64,000 nt of DNA, from assembly GCA_039545275.1 (NCBI GenBank), contig BCHS01000012.1, positions 372,001 through 436,000 on the forward strand, given 5' to 3'. Positions 1 to 9,745 of this stretch are shown here, one piece after another (positions within the stretch are counted from its first letter, which is position 1; every line of letters begins with the position of its first letter). This stretch comes from Pseudomicrostroma phylloplanum. Taxonomy: Eukaryota > Basidiomycota > Exobasidiomycetes > Microstromatales. A program made the translations under genes and the position numbers. Under the pieces are notes generated by a model that was given only the letters and a program-made list of their open reading frames with translations, ran no database searches and had not been told where the DNA came from.

Positions 1-857
1 GGTCGAAGCTTGAGCGAAGGTGAACAGGGCGGACAGCCAGTCCCCACGCCGTTTGAGACGCGCCTCCTCAACAGGGCTGCAACGTCGCGAACTGCCATGA
101 CCACTTGTCGACCTGCTACGGCGGGCCGCTCTCAAGATGCGTGTGAACGAGGGCCTCCCTCTTGGGGAGTAGAGAGGGAGACCCCGATCGCTGCAGCTCA
201 CCGAATTCAGAAGGCACTTCCTCGGCGACCGTTCACGAGCCATGCCGAACGCAAGATCAGCAGCACCGCCCGAGGCGCCGTTACTCCTCCGCGTGTGGTC
301 GACCCGCAACGTCAGGTGATGGAGGTAACACCCCACCACTCGAGGTGTCTCAGTGGTGCCGGTGCTTCTAGCATTCCTCCGCCGCCATTCCTAGCCACGA
401 TTCCGACCACGAGGACCAGAAGTATCAAGAAGGAGAAATCCGTTCCTGAGAATCTCCGCAGCGCGCTTGGAAGAAGCGGCAGTGGCAGCAAGGAGAGCAT
501 TGCTCTCCCGCACTTGGTCCGAGTCAAGAGTAGCAGCACCGGAAGCGGCAGTGCTCATGGTCCGTCCTGCCTGACTTCAGCTTCTTCGTCCTGGTCCTCT
601 CTTTCTACCAGACGGCTGACGGAGTAAGAGCCTCGGAGCGGGGACGAGAAGGATCATACGGACTTGCTCGTCACCTTGAATCCTCCGCCAATTTTTTTCT
701 CCTTCGTCCTCTCTTCTTGCCCGTCTTGCTTCGTGTCGCGTCTTCCTCTGTATAATCGCTCCTCAGTGATTCCTGGATATGCTACCATACGGATTGTGAC
801 GATGATTGTGTATTGACAAGTGAGAGCATGCTTTTGATCGCCCAGCACTCGACGTCT
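1..857. other. No confident gene; possible short minus-strand exon
   Basis: I cannot support a gene here. The plus strand has a long open frame at about 10-627, but it is rich in Arg, Ser and Pro, has no recognisable domain, and may be chance in GC-rich DNA. On the minus strand an ATG at 558 opens a 55-codon alanine-rich frame ending near 391 that looks more protein-like (Ala-Ala-Thr-Ala-Ala-Ser-Ser-Lys helix). It could be the first exon of a gene continuing leftwards, but I found no convincing downstream exon. The 600-857 part would hold the BST1 3' end and its terminator. Confidence 0.3.
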
Positions 858-3800
858 TCACCGTTCTCCCTCTTGATATGTCGAGCCCGTCGCACCGCCC
901 TTTCTGGCCAGCCTGATCGCCTCCTCGAGCCGCTGCAGCTTCATGCTCAATTCCACCAGGCCCATCCCCGATCCAGCAGCCTCCTCCTTCTCGCCCACCT
1001 TCTCATCTTCGCGGTCCGCTTTCTTATCTCCCTGAGTGGCCGCTCCTTGCACAATGACCTCCAGAGCGCTACGGAAATCCTGTCTGGCTCGGCGCAGCTT
1101 GGCCGAGGGGAGGGCAGAAAATTGGTAGAGGGCGGAGGGAGGGAGAGGAGCTGGCTTGCTGCTATCGCCAGACTTCTCCTTCGCTTTCTTTTCATCCTTT
1201 GGCACGGGGTGCTTCGTGCCTGGCTGGAGAGGCTCTGCCTTTTCCTCTGTGACGGATGCAGATGGGGAAGTAGGCTTGCGACGCCGCAGACCAGAGGTCG
1301 ACTCTTCTGTCTTCTCGCTCAAGACCTCATCGGCAGCCGCCTCCTTCCCCTCTTCAGGCACGTTCCTCTCCACATCATGCAAAATCCACCCTTGCGTATC
1401 CACCTCGACCTCCCTCGTCAGCCTCGCGTCCCACAGACTCCTGCGTGCGCCAGCCGTGGTGCCCCACCCACCAGCGGCCATCTGTGCCGAGGAGAGGTTG
1501 AAGAAGCCCCTGCTAAGCGTGGCGGAGAGGGTCTCGCGAAGCTCGAGATAGTCGTCCAGGAGGGAGAGGTACTCCATCAGGAGAGAGTCGACGTCGCTGG
1601 CGGCGGGGGTGGGAGGCTTGACTTCATCGTCGTTGATGGCGGCTGCGTTCGGAACGGAGCTGGGAAACCCTGCCGATCCGTCCTGGACCTCTTGAGGAGC
1701 AGACTGGTCTCGCTGAGCCGAATTCGCAGGCGTTTCGGCCGCCTCGTAGCTGCCACCACCAGGCATGAGCTCATCGGGAATGGAGAAAGGCATGACAGTC
1801 ATATCCCTCTCCACCTCCCTCTCCTCTCGTTTCCTCCCATCAGACACCCCACTATCCTGTGTTGCTAGTCTGGACGTCAACGGAACCGACTCTTCCTCTT
1901 CGTTTTCATCCTCATCTTTGCGAAGCACTGCGGACTCTGAAGCTGACTCTGGAGCTCCTACACCCCATCTGACGAGATAGTGTCCAGCCAGGATGAGCGA
2001 GAAGATGACGAGGGAGATGTCGTAGAGCAGGTAGGGGTACCTGATCCCCCACCCGAACGTGTAGATAGCGAGCAGGAGATAGGCCACCTCTACTCCCCGC
2101 GCAACGAACTTTGCAGGCCTTTGCGCAGGGACTGCGATCAACCTTCCCGTGCTGGTCAGTTGCACGAGGGCTAGGACGGGCAGGATACGAAGGATGTCGT
2201 GATCCTCGCCGAAGCCGAAACCGACCTGATGTCTCGAGGTGGCGAACGTGCTGGAGGTGGACACGTAGCCTGCCAGGAGGTTGCGGACGAAGATAAGGAG
2301 AGAGGGACCTCGAAGCGGCAAGAGCAGCAAGAGGTGAAGAAGTACCAGTGTATTTTGACTGAGTCGCAGTCGAGGAGATTGCTCATTGGACGGCCTGGCT
2401 GAGTCGGGAAGTGCCATCTTCGCGCGAATGACGTTGAGCAGCTGAATGAGACTTGCAGCGAGGAATACGAATTGGTACGGCATGTACAGCTTGACCAGAG
2501 CGACGGTGATCACTAGAGTCAAGAGCGTGCTCGCCTTCCAAGCTGGTTTCTTTGTGTTTTGCCAGATTGCCAATACTGTCGACAAGTCGTGGTCGAACTC
2601 AAGGAAGCCTCCAAGTCTGAACAAGCGGAAGAGTCTCGCAGCGAGGCTCGTCCAGAGATGGAGAGCGATGGCGATGAGAGCCAACGCGGTCCAGGTCATG
2701 ATCGCAAGTCCCACACCCAGCAAAAGCGTCAGACCTAGGTCGCTACTCAGCGGGCCAAAGGAGGCTGGTTCTCTTTCCACCAGGCCGAACAGAGCGTCGC
2801 GTACCGATGCCGATTGTGACGCCGCTTCGAAATTGACGGATGCCCGCTGCAGCACCGCTAGCCCTATCAGTAGTGCGATCATGAGACCACTACCGCCTCT
2901 GGCGCCTGGCATTATTTGAACCAGGCTCCGTACAGGACTGGTCATTGTACCTCCTTGCGCGTATTCGCGCAAAGCCGACCGAGCAGAGAGGGAGAAAATG
3001 GCCATCATCCAGCTCACAGCGCCAAGCCGGTAGCGCGAGAACCACAGACCGACGCTCTTGCTCCAGTTGATCTTGACCTTGAGTCCATTGAAGGGTCGAC
3101 ACTTACTCTCGACAGAGACGTAGAGCTCGAGTGTAAGACCTCTTTTGGCACCTGGCAAGGTAGAAATATACGGTGATGTTGCGTGTATGGAGACAGGAAG
3201 CGTGATGCCTTGAGAAGGGTCGAGGGAGGGGTACCATCTCCCATCCCCAGTCTCAGAATGGTATATATGGACCATAGGCGCAAAGCGAGCGCTTGCATCG
3301 GAGTCCTGACAGTTCGATGTGAGGGTAAAGTCGTAGACAAAGAGACTCGAGGCCACTTGCGGCAGATGTATGCTTGTCAGAGATGACTGCGCAGTGGTGA
3401 GGCTGCGTGTGAGATCGAAAGTTAGGCCTTCTGAGCTCTGAACGCCGACAATGCTGGACTCCCCTTCGCTCCAGCCCGCCTCCCACCAGCCTTTGTCATT
3501 GGCTTCGCTGCTCTTCTGGACGCTTATTGTATCCCACCCGAGCGACCTCAGCTCCTGCCTGTCGATCTTGATGACACGCAGGCCTTCGCCAGCAGCCTCG
3601 TAGTACTTTTCCGCCTTGGGGAACTGTGTCCATGACTCGCCAGCCGGCGACGACGGGATCAACTCGAAAGCCCATGGTGGCAGGGGCTTGCAGGTTTGCT
3701 CCTTGCTTGAGCTTGAGCGGCAGAGGAAGACAGTGAGATCCTCAAGTGGCCGAAGAGAAGTCAGGAGGTTGAAGATCCCGTGATTTGAGGCGAAGGCATC

Positions 3801-4913
3801 GAATTCGGTAGTAGTATTGGCCAAAACCGCGACCGTTGGAGCATCATTTGTCCACTGCGAGAGTTTGTCGCTGCTATGATCGGCGATCTGCAGCGTTTGA
3901 GACCATCTCTGCTTGCGCTGTGCCATCGGCTCTCCCGGCAAGGGGAACCTCTCGCCAGCGACACCCACAGCGACTCTTCTCCTCAGCTGGTCACACCACA
4001 TCATAGCTAGATGATCGACGTTAGACCACAGAGCTGGTAGGTCCGAGGTGAAGTGTTGCAGGACATGTGGAGTCCAGTCCGATGGCAGAGTGCTGTATTC
4101 CGAGGGAAGCTGAGTGTCCAATATGCCTCCGCTGAGCGAGACCAGCAAGACTTCTTGCTGTACCTGGGCTGCCGCAGGGTCCTCGTTGATCAGCTGGTAA
4201 ATGCGATCCATGTCCCTCTCGATCGGGGCAGGAGGGATGTTATGCGGCGTAGAGAGCGTGATGATGGTCTTGACCGGTGAGATAGACGGGTGATTGGCCT
4301 GCAGCAGAGCCAATCGGGCTACGATGCCACCCATCGAGTGAGCAAGGATGGGAATCCCGATGGGGGCCGAAGGGCTATAGAGTCCAGTGACGTACTCGAG
4401 GACCTCATTGACATAGAGGGACTGCCCCTCAAGTGTCGTCGAATGAAGCGCTGAAAAGTCCTCGTTAAAGTCAATGGACCACCAGTCTGTCTCTACTGCC
4501 TCATCTGCGCCCCTCTCCCTGACCTCATTCTGGTAGTCATGCCAGCTCCAGCTCGCCACGCTCCTTACTTGGCCATAGCTCCCGGCATTCCCGGCTATGA
4601 AGAGAGCTGGCTTGCTCTTGGGAGCCGTCGTAGCTCCTCTACCAGGAGGGTTCTCGCGATAGAGGTACAGCCGATACTTCTTGCCTTGGCCAGAGGGGGA
4701 GGGAGGATGATGTAGCTCATAGGATGGCCACATGCGGGACATTAGGCATTCCTGGCGCAGAGACAGCGCCTCCGGTAGCGTAGTATATGCGCCATAATTG
4801 ACAAAGAGGAGGGCGAGGCCAATGATGAATAGTATGACAGGGGCGGCCAGACGAGTGAGGGATGGGGAGAAGCCTGTACGCCTTGCGGAAGGCCGAGTCC
4901 GCTGCGACGCCAT
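858..4913 (-). CDS. BST1: GPI inositol-deacylase (PGAP1/Bst1 family)
   Basis: An ER membrane lipase that removes the acyl chain from the inositol of GPI anchors, needed for export of GPI proteins from the ER and for quality control. The frame is intronless, about 1351 residues. A signal-anchor helix lies near residues 20-40, followed by the lumenal alpha/beta-hydrolase domain with GNAGSYGQVRS, the DFNEDFSA motif and the nucleophile region AHSMGG (Ser about 193; the usual preceding Gly is Ala). Many hydrophobic segments follow in the C-terminal half. An acidic and Ser-rich cytosolic stretch and a Lys/Glu-rich tail end the protein. I chose the ATG at 4913 because it sits just before the basic stretch and first helix; the frame is open to another ATG at 4997. 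Divergent from COQ5. Confidence 0.93.
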   Translation of the reverse strand: MASQRTRPSARRTGFSPSLTRLAAPVILFIIGLALLFVNYGAYTTLPEALSLRQECLMSRMWPSYELHHPPSPSGQGKKYRLYLYRENPPGRGATTAPKSKPALFIAGNAGSYGQVRSVASWSWHDYQNEVRERGADEAVETDWWSIDFNEDFSALHSTTLEGQSLYVNEVLEYVTGLYSPSAPIGIPILAHSMGGIVARLALLQANHPSISPVKTIITLSTPHNIPPAPIERDMDRIYQLINEDPAAAQVQQEVLLVSLSGGILDTQLPSEYSTLPSDWTPHVLQHFTSDLPALWSNVDHLAMMWCDQLRRRVAVGVAGERFPLPGEPMAQRKQRWSQTLQIADHSSDKLSQWTNDAPTVAVLANTTTEFDAFASNHGIFNLLTSLRPLEDLTVFLCRSSSSKEQTCKPLPPWAFELIPSSPAGESWTQFPKAEKYYEAAGEGLRVIKIDRQELRSLGWDTISVQKSSEANDKGWWEAGWSEGESSIVGVQSSEGLTFDLTRSLTTAQSSLTSIHLPQVASSLFVYDFTLTSNCQDSDASARFAPMVHIYHSETGDGRWYPSLDPSQGITLPVSIHATSPYISTLPGAKRGLTLELYVSVESKCRPFNGLKVKINWSKSVGLWFSRYRLGAVSWMMAIFSLSARSALREYAQGGTMTSPVRSLVQIMPGARGGSGLMIALLIGLAVLQRASVNFEAASQSASVRDALFGLVEREPASFGPLSSDLGLTLLLGVGLAIMTWTALALIAIALHLWTSLAARLFRLFRLGGFLEFDHDLSTVLAIWQNTKKPAWKASTLLTLVITVALVKLYMPYQFVFLAASLIQLLNVIRAKMALPDSARPSNEQSPRLRLSQNTLVLLHLLLLLPLRGPSLLIFVRNLLAGYVSTSSTFATSRHQVGFGFGEDHDILRILPVLALVQLTSTGRLIAVPAQRPAKFVARGVEVAYLLLAIYTFGWGIRYPYLLYDISLVIFSLILAGHYLVRWGVGAPESASESAVLRKDEDENEEEESVPLTSRLATQDSGVSDGRKREEREVERDMTVMPFSIPDELMPGGGSYEAAETPANSAQRDQSAPQEVQDGSAGFPSSVPNAAAINDDEVKPPTPAASDVDSLLMEYLSLLDDYLELRETLSATLSRGFFNLSSAQMAAGGWGTTAGARRSLWDARLTREVEVDTQGWILHDVERNVPEEGKEAAADEVLSEKTEESTSGLRRRKPTSPSASVTEEKAEPLQPGTKHPVPKDEKKAKEKSGDSSKPAPLPPSALYQFSALPSAKLRRARQDFRSALEVIVQGAATQGDKKADREDEKVGEKEEAAGSGMGLVELSMKLQRLEEAIRLARKGGATGSTYQEGER

Positions 4914-5204
4914 GCTCTCTTCACCGGCTGCTGAGGACGACCACAGATGTGACGAGTGCTGCTTCTCCTGGCATGTATGGTATGGCAAGATGCTCATATC
5001 ATCTCATGGCTGCGTTCATGGCCGTAGTCTTTGGTGGAAGAGGATACAACCAAGTCAGTATTCTGGCGGAGAAGCGGAAGCTGCCCTTTGCTTGCGCTCC
5101 AAATGCTCGGGCCAACTTTTGTCGCAGGGGAGCGGAATGAGCTCATCCACTTCTTCCTCTCTCCGCATCGATACCAACTACTCATTTCCTCGCTCTGTCC
5201 CACG
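4914..5204. promoter_or_regulatory. Divergent promoter region BST1 / COQ5
   Basis: About 290 bp separates the chosen BST1 start from the COQ5 start on the opposite strand, so both promoters must lie here or overlap the genes. I see no clear TATA box. If BST1 starts at the upstream ATG (4997) the gap shrinks to about 207 bp. Confidence 0.5.
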
Positions 5205-6396
5205 ATGTTCAGAGCAGCGGCATCGTCGTCGTCAGCATCGCTTCGGCGATCTGTCCTGCGCCCATCTCAGTCATGGTCTCGACACCTCTCCTCCTCTTCT
5301 AGCCTTCTACGACCCACTCCCTCTGACCCCACACCACCCAAGTCTCCCACCCCAACCTCTTCACCAGTCGGCGCTTCTCCCAAACCAGACGAAGATGGCA
5401 CAACCCACTTTGGGTACCGCGATATCCCTTCCTCTTCCAAAGAGTCCCTAGTAGCGAGCGTCTTCTCCTCTGTGGCGTCCTCCTACGACTTGATGAACGA
5501 TGCAATGTCCCTCGGTATCCACCGTCTCTGGAAGGCTCACTTCGTCTCCAAGCTCGACCCGCGCGGGGGTATCAACGTCCTCGACGTCGCTGGCGGCACG
5601 GGCGACATTGCCCTGCGTATCCTAGACCATGCTCGACTGAAGCACATCGATAGGGAGACTAAAGTGACGATGTTGGACATTAATCCGGAGATGCTGCGCG
5701 AGGGGATGAAGCGTATCAAGCGCGAGTCCATGTATTGGAACACGCCCCAGATCGACTATCAGCTGGGAAACGCAGAGGCTCTCCACAGTAGTATGGAGAT
5801 TCCACCACCGAAAAAAGGACACAAGACACTGCCTCCGCTCAAGAGCCAGCGGATAGAGGATGAGAGTGTGGATCTGTACACGATTGCGTTTGGAATTCGA
5901 AACTGCACTCACATCGACAAGGTGCTGGAGGAGGCCTACCGTGTCCTCAAGCCGGGCGGAGTCTTTGCTTGTTTAGAGTTTGGAAAGGTCAACAATCCCC
6001 TGCTGGCCCAGTGAGTCTACGAATGGAAGAGGGGCCAACGATTCGCATCTTCCCAAGTGCTGCGTACTGACTCGCACCCCATCATTTTGCTCTCCACCAC
6101 CCACCAGAATCTACAAGCAGTACTCCTTCCAAGTTCTCCCCTCCCTCGGCCACATCCTTGCCTCCGACCGCGACTCGTACCAATACCTCGTGGAGTCCAT
6201 CGAGCGCTTCCCTACACAGCAGCAATTCGCCAACATGATGAAGAAGGTCGGATTTGTTCTTCCCGGTAGTGAAGAGGGGGAGAGCAGGTTGAGGCAAGAG
6301 GGACTGGATGGAGAGGAGTGGGGTGGGAGCGGAAAGGGCGAGTGGGAGGATTTGACTGGAGGGATTGCGACGATCTGGATTGGGTGCAAGCTGTGA
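5205..6396 (+). CDS. COQ5: Ubiquinone biosynthesis C-methyltransferase COQ5
   Basis: Mitochondrial S-adenosylmethionine-dependent methylase that adds the C-methyl group to 2-polyprenyl-6-methoxy-1,4-benzoquinol in coenzyme Q synthesis. Two exons, 5205-6010 and 6108-6396, joined at a GTGAGT donor and CACCAG acceptor, give 364 residues. The N-terminus is Ser/Arg/Ala-rich like a mitochondrial presequence. The SAM-binding motif [14 protein letters not shown] and the family signatures [25 protein letters not shown] and [13 protein letters not shown] are present. The junction restores [18 protein letters not shown], which is conserved in the family. An insert of basic and proline-rich residues lies around residues 200-215. 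It ends about 100 bp from the convergent calcipressin gene. Confidence 0.95.
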
Positions 6397-6491
6397 AAGG
6401 TCGGGCTCGATATAGACATCACAAAGTGAGCACAGTCGCTGATGCGTGACAAAAGAGGTCTATGTATGATGAGAAGCGAGAACCGCGTAGA

Positions 6492-7574
6492 CTATGCCAA
6501 AGGTGGCCTCCCGGTCGGTGTGATCCTGTTGCCGCCGCCTAGTCCCAAGACCTCGTCGTAGTCTTCCGAAGGACCCCGCAGGGCATCCACCGTCGCCTTG
6601 ACCTGGGTGATATCAGGCTTGCTCCTGCTCGCACTTGCACCTGCACCTGAGGGGACCGCCTCGTCGTCATCGAAAGCCTGGACAGTGACGGCCGGGATGA
6701 GCGGACTGTCGTCCCCTGCAAGAGAGGGAAGACGACGGTGCGTAGCCGGCAAGACGACGCGCACCTGGCCTGGACCCCCCGAACGGCGCCCTGCGGCGTC
6801 ACTCTCCCCTACCCCTGCTACCGCTTCTCCTTCCTCATCGTCGTCAACCGCTCCATCGGCGCCCATCTCCCTGCCGAGCTTCCTCAGAGCCTCCATTAGG
6901 TCCACTGCCAACGTCTCACGGTTAGGCGGATCTTCCTTGATAGGTTCCCAGCCGATGGGAGGGGAGCCTGGGGGTGAAATGAGGAAATTCCGGTCCGTGA
7001 TGGGAGGGAGAAGATGATCTGTCGGATGAAAGGATGAGGTCGAGTGCGACGTAGTCGCAGGAACTGCAATCGAGGGCAGGCCACCCGAGAGCTGCGATGG
7101 GAGGAGCGATGTGATGTCTACCCGAGGCAGACGCTCTACGACCAGTGTAGGCTCGGGTCCTTGATGCTCCTCGGTCGTCTCTAGCGCTAGCCCATTGAGA
7201 GTCTGGATGATCCGGCTGATGGGCGAGTCAGCAGAGCCACTAGCAGCTTTGCGATTCTTGCTAGATCCCGTTCGATCATCAAAGACGACCCTCATGCGAC
7301 CCTCTTCAGGGTGGGGGTCCCACCCTACCACAGGTGCATAAGCGTCCAGCAGCGCAAGAAGGGATTGTAGGAGCGGCGCGGAGAAAAGAGATGGCAGAGG
7401 TTGAGGATGAGACACCAGGAGGAGGGCGTTTGTAGGCTCTTGTGAGATTTCGACGACTGACGATTGGCCAAGGTCTGGACTTGATGCACGAGCGAACGAT
7501 GATGCCTGCTCTTCTTCGTCCTCGTCGCTATCGCCTCCTAGCAGAGCATCTAACCTTGCAAGCTGAAACTGCAT
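6492..7574 (-). CDS. RCN1: Calcipressin (RCAN), calcineurin regulator
   Basis: Regulator that binds and modulates the phosphatase calcineurin. As a single exon it gives 360 residues. An RNP-like N-terminal domain begins near TNALLLVSHPQPLPSLFSAP (about residues 48-67). The family hallmark FLISPPGSPPIGWEP lies at about 197-211, followed by EDPPN. Near the C-terminus IPAVTVQAFDDDEA sits where the family has its calcineurin-contact motif, and two acidic patches are present. The start is uncertain: the ATG at 7574 is the first in frame after a stop, but it lies inside a good 3' splice-site context (branch-like CTAAC, then ATGCAG), so a spliced 5' end is possible. The calcineurin catalytic subunit is encoded at 28787-30922. 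Confidence 0.9.
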   Translation of the reverse strand: MQFQLARLDALLGGDSDEDEEEQASSFARASSPDLGQSSVVEISQEPTNALLLVSHPQPLPSLFSAPLLQSLLALLDAYAPVVGWDPHPEEGRMRVVFDDRTGSSKNRKAASGSADSPISRIIQTLNGLALETTEEHQGPEPTLVVERLPRVDITSLLPSQLSGGLPSIAVPATTSHSTSSFHPTDHLLPPITDRNFLISPPGSPPIGWEPIKEDPPNRETLAVDLMEALRKLGREMGADGAVDDDEEGEAVAGVGESDAAGRRSGGPGQVRVVLPATHRRLPSLAGDDSPLIPAVTVQAFDDDEAVPSGAGASASRSKPDITQVKATVDALRGPSEDYDEVLGLGGGNRITPTGRPPLA

Positions 7575-7709
7575 TCGCAAAGGAAACGGGATGGGGGTTA
7601 GTCGCTAGGTCTCTTCAGTCGAACACTTGTCATTACGTATGCCTCCCTGATGCCCCGGCCAACCGCCAACGTCTCATGCCAATGCCAGGCCACTCACTCT
7701 GCCCTCCTC

Positions 7710-8558
7710 CTAGTACGGCCTATACCTCGCATCAGGCGTCTGAAAGTCGGTCCTCACCCTGCCTGTATCACTCAACTCTGCTCCTCCCTCTTCCTCTGCA
7801 TCTTCAAATTGCATGCCTCCTGCGTTGCCATTGGCTCCGGTCCCAAAGGGACCCATGCTGGCGAAGGGGTTGCCATCGTCGTCGCCGTCTAATGTTGAAG
7901 GATGGAGAGAGGCACAGTGTGATAGAGCCAAGAACAGCGGCTCGACTATCAGAGGGCAGAGGGGGCTAAGAAGTCAGTCGAAGCTCGTTGCCCTTCCACG
8001 CCCCGTACCTCAGTGCTCCACTCACCATCTTCACTCCTGCTAGGAACGATCCACATCTCCCTCAGTCCCATCTCCTCTTCAACGCCATCGTCATCCTCGG
8101 TCTCGCCGTCTTGCAGCTCCGCACCCGCATCATCGATCTGGCAGTAGATGCACTGCGTTTGCCCGCTTGAGGCCAGAGCTGCCGGCAGGCTCGACGAGAC
8201 TGCATGAAGGGCGATCAAAGGGTACGGGAGGGAGAAGCCTTGAGAGGTAGAGGGCAGATACGATACAGACCTAATGAGGGAAGCATAACGTGAGAATCAG
8301 AACGACGAGCTCTGTTTGCCAGCCCACTCCCGGCCAGACTCACTCCTCGGTAACCCAAAGACGTCCACTACCGTTCTCAATCCCAGCCAAGCTCGGCTCG
8401 GCGTGTATCGTCACCTGTTCCAGACCAAGAATGAGCTTTGGAGAGATCTTTGAGAAGGAGTCGGGGGTTGTGCTGGTCGCGGCCTCGTACTCCTCTGGCG
8501 TGAGATAGGCCGGCGGTTCCGAGATGGGCGTGATCTTGATGTCAGAAGACGAAGACAT
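7710..8558 (-). CDS. ICln-like methylosome / chloride-conductance regulator
   Basis: Homolog of pICln (CLNS1A), a PH-like protein that in animals and fission yeast binds Sm proteins during snRNP assembly. Three exons, 8558-8344, 8270-8026 and 7945-7710, all with GTGAGT donors, give 231 residues. Splicing restores the family pattern: a RLWVTEE strand, then GFSLPYPLIALHAVS, QCIYCQIDD, EMWIVPS, and in the last exon LFLALSHCASLHP. The C-terminal third is acidic with a Gly/Asn stretch, as in other ICln proteins. It shares a divergent promoter region with LSM8, another RNA-processing factor. Calcipressin follows on the same strand 135 bp after the stop. Sm binding is inferred from the family. Confidence 0.88.
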
Positions 8559-9021
8559 CTTGGAGGCAGCGAACAGGACAGGTCGGGAGAAGAAGGGTGT
8601 GATGGCGAAGGGGCAAGAAGTGATACTGGAGTGATTGACACAATAATATTCTTAGCGGGCAGACGCGCGGCGGAAGGAGTGGAGCAGCCATACGGAAGGG
8701 AAGGATCTTCTCGTGTTCGGCGGGAGGATCATGACCCCACCTTGCCTCTTTTCCTTCGTCCACGCTGCCCGACCACAACCATCAAGACGCTAGCATTAGT
8801 AGAACAGCCTGTAGCTCGCCCTGAACAGAGCTTCGAGGCTCAGCAGCGTTCTTCAGTACTCTGCTATCGCGATTGCGAGAGGAAACAGGCGGGCGCTTGA
8901 CGCGGAGCAGTCGCAGCTACTTAGAGTGGTAGCTTTCCTCCCGTCATACCGCATCGGGGGATCGCCTACAGACACTTGAGACAAGCACTGCTTTCACTGC
9001 GTGCCCAGAATCTCCTCAAGC
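8559..9021. promoter_or_regulatory. Divergent promoter region ICln / LSM8
   Basis: About 460 bp between two opposite starts. It contains an AT-rich patch around 8635-8655 in otherwise GC-rich DNA. No open frame looks coding, and no motif is clear enough to name. Confidence 0.45.
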
Positions 9022-9502
9022 ATGGCTTCTCGTCCTGCTGCGCCCACCTCCGCTTCCTCGGGCGCAGCTCCCGGGCTCGGCCTCTACCTCACACAGCAAG
9101 TCATGCTTCTCACGCAAGACGGCCGGCTGCTGCTCGGTGTACTCCAAGGCTTCGACAATATGGGCAGTGTCATCCTGAGCAATACCATCGAGCGGATATT
9201 CAATGCCGTGGATGAGGGAGAGGAAGGGGGAGGAGTGGAAGAGGTGGAGCTGGGATTGTATGTGCTGAGGGGGGATGCTATGTGAGTACAGGCTGGAGTG
9301 GTGGCTCTTCGCAGCTCTGAGCACAAGGGGGTAGTCGAGTGCAAGAGGCTGAGAAGATGATGTGCTGACTGGTATTGTTCGCAATGCCTTGATCTTTTCC
9401 CTTGGCAGCTGCTTGATTGGTGACATAGACCCAGCGAAAGACGCAAGTATAGATTGGAAGACACTCAACGTGGATGGTATACCCGACGTGCGGCATAACT
9501 AG
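9022..9502 (+). CDS. LSM8: U6 snRNA-associated Sm-like protein LSm8
   Basis: Subunit of the nuclear LSm2-8 ring that binds the 3' end of U6 snRNA in splicing. Two exons, 9022-9281 and 9409-9502 (GTGAGT donor, TTGGCAG acceptor), give 117 residues. The Sm1 motif is visible as VMLLTQDGRLLLGVLQGFDN, and the Sm2 motif as LGLYVLRGDAICLIGDID, restored across the splice junction. An acidic Gly/Glu insert lies between the two motifs. The TQDGR and LRGD signatures favour LSm8 over LSm1. The N-terminus carries a short Ala/Ser/Pro extension. It ends 244 bp before the convergent AVL9 stop. Confidence 0.93.
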
Positions 9503-9745
9503 CAGTCTCGACAAAGCTGGAGCGGAAGAGCGAGGAATTGATAGAACAGAATCCTCATCAGGATCAGGCATCGAAGCGAAGAAGACTACAGCACGTCCTG
9601 AGCAAGCAGGCATTGCAATTGATATGCTGGTCGGAATTGGTTGTAAAATCTATGAACGACATGCATATTGTACAGTTTCTGGAATCCTTCGATCCTTCGT
9701 CAGGCTGGGCTCAGTAAACCAGCGTGACGGCGCCCTTCCGCATCG

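Noticed and set aside
10..627. 205-codon plus-strand open frame
   Set aside because: No recognisable domain, composition typical of shadow frames in GC-rich DNA, and its overlap with a more protein-like minus frame makes it unconvincing.
813..1868. 351-codon plus-strand frame antisense to BST1
   Set aside because: BST1 on the other strand is strongly supported by family motifs; this frame has none.
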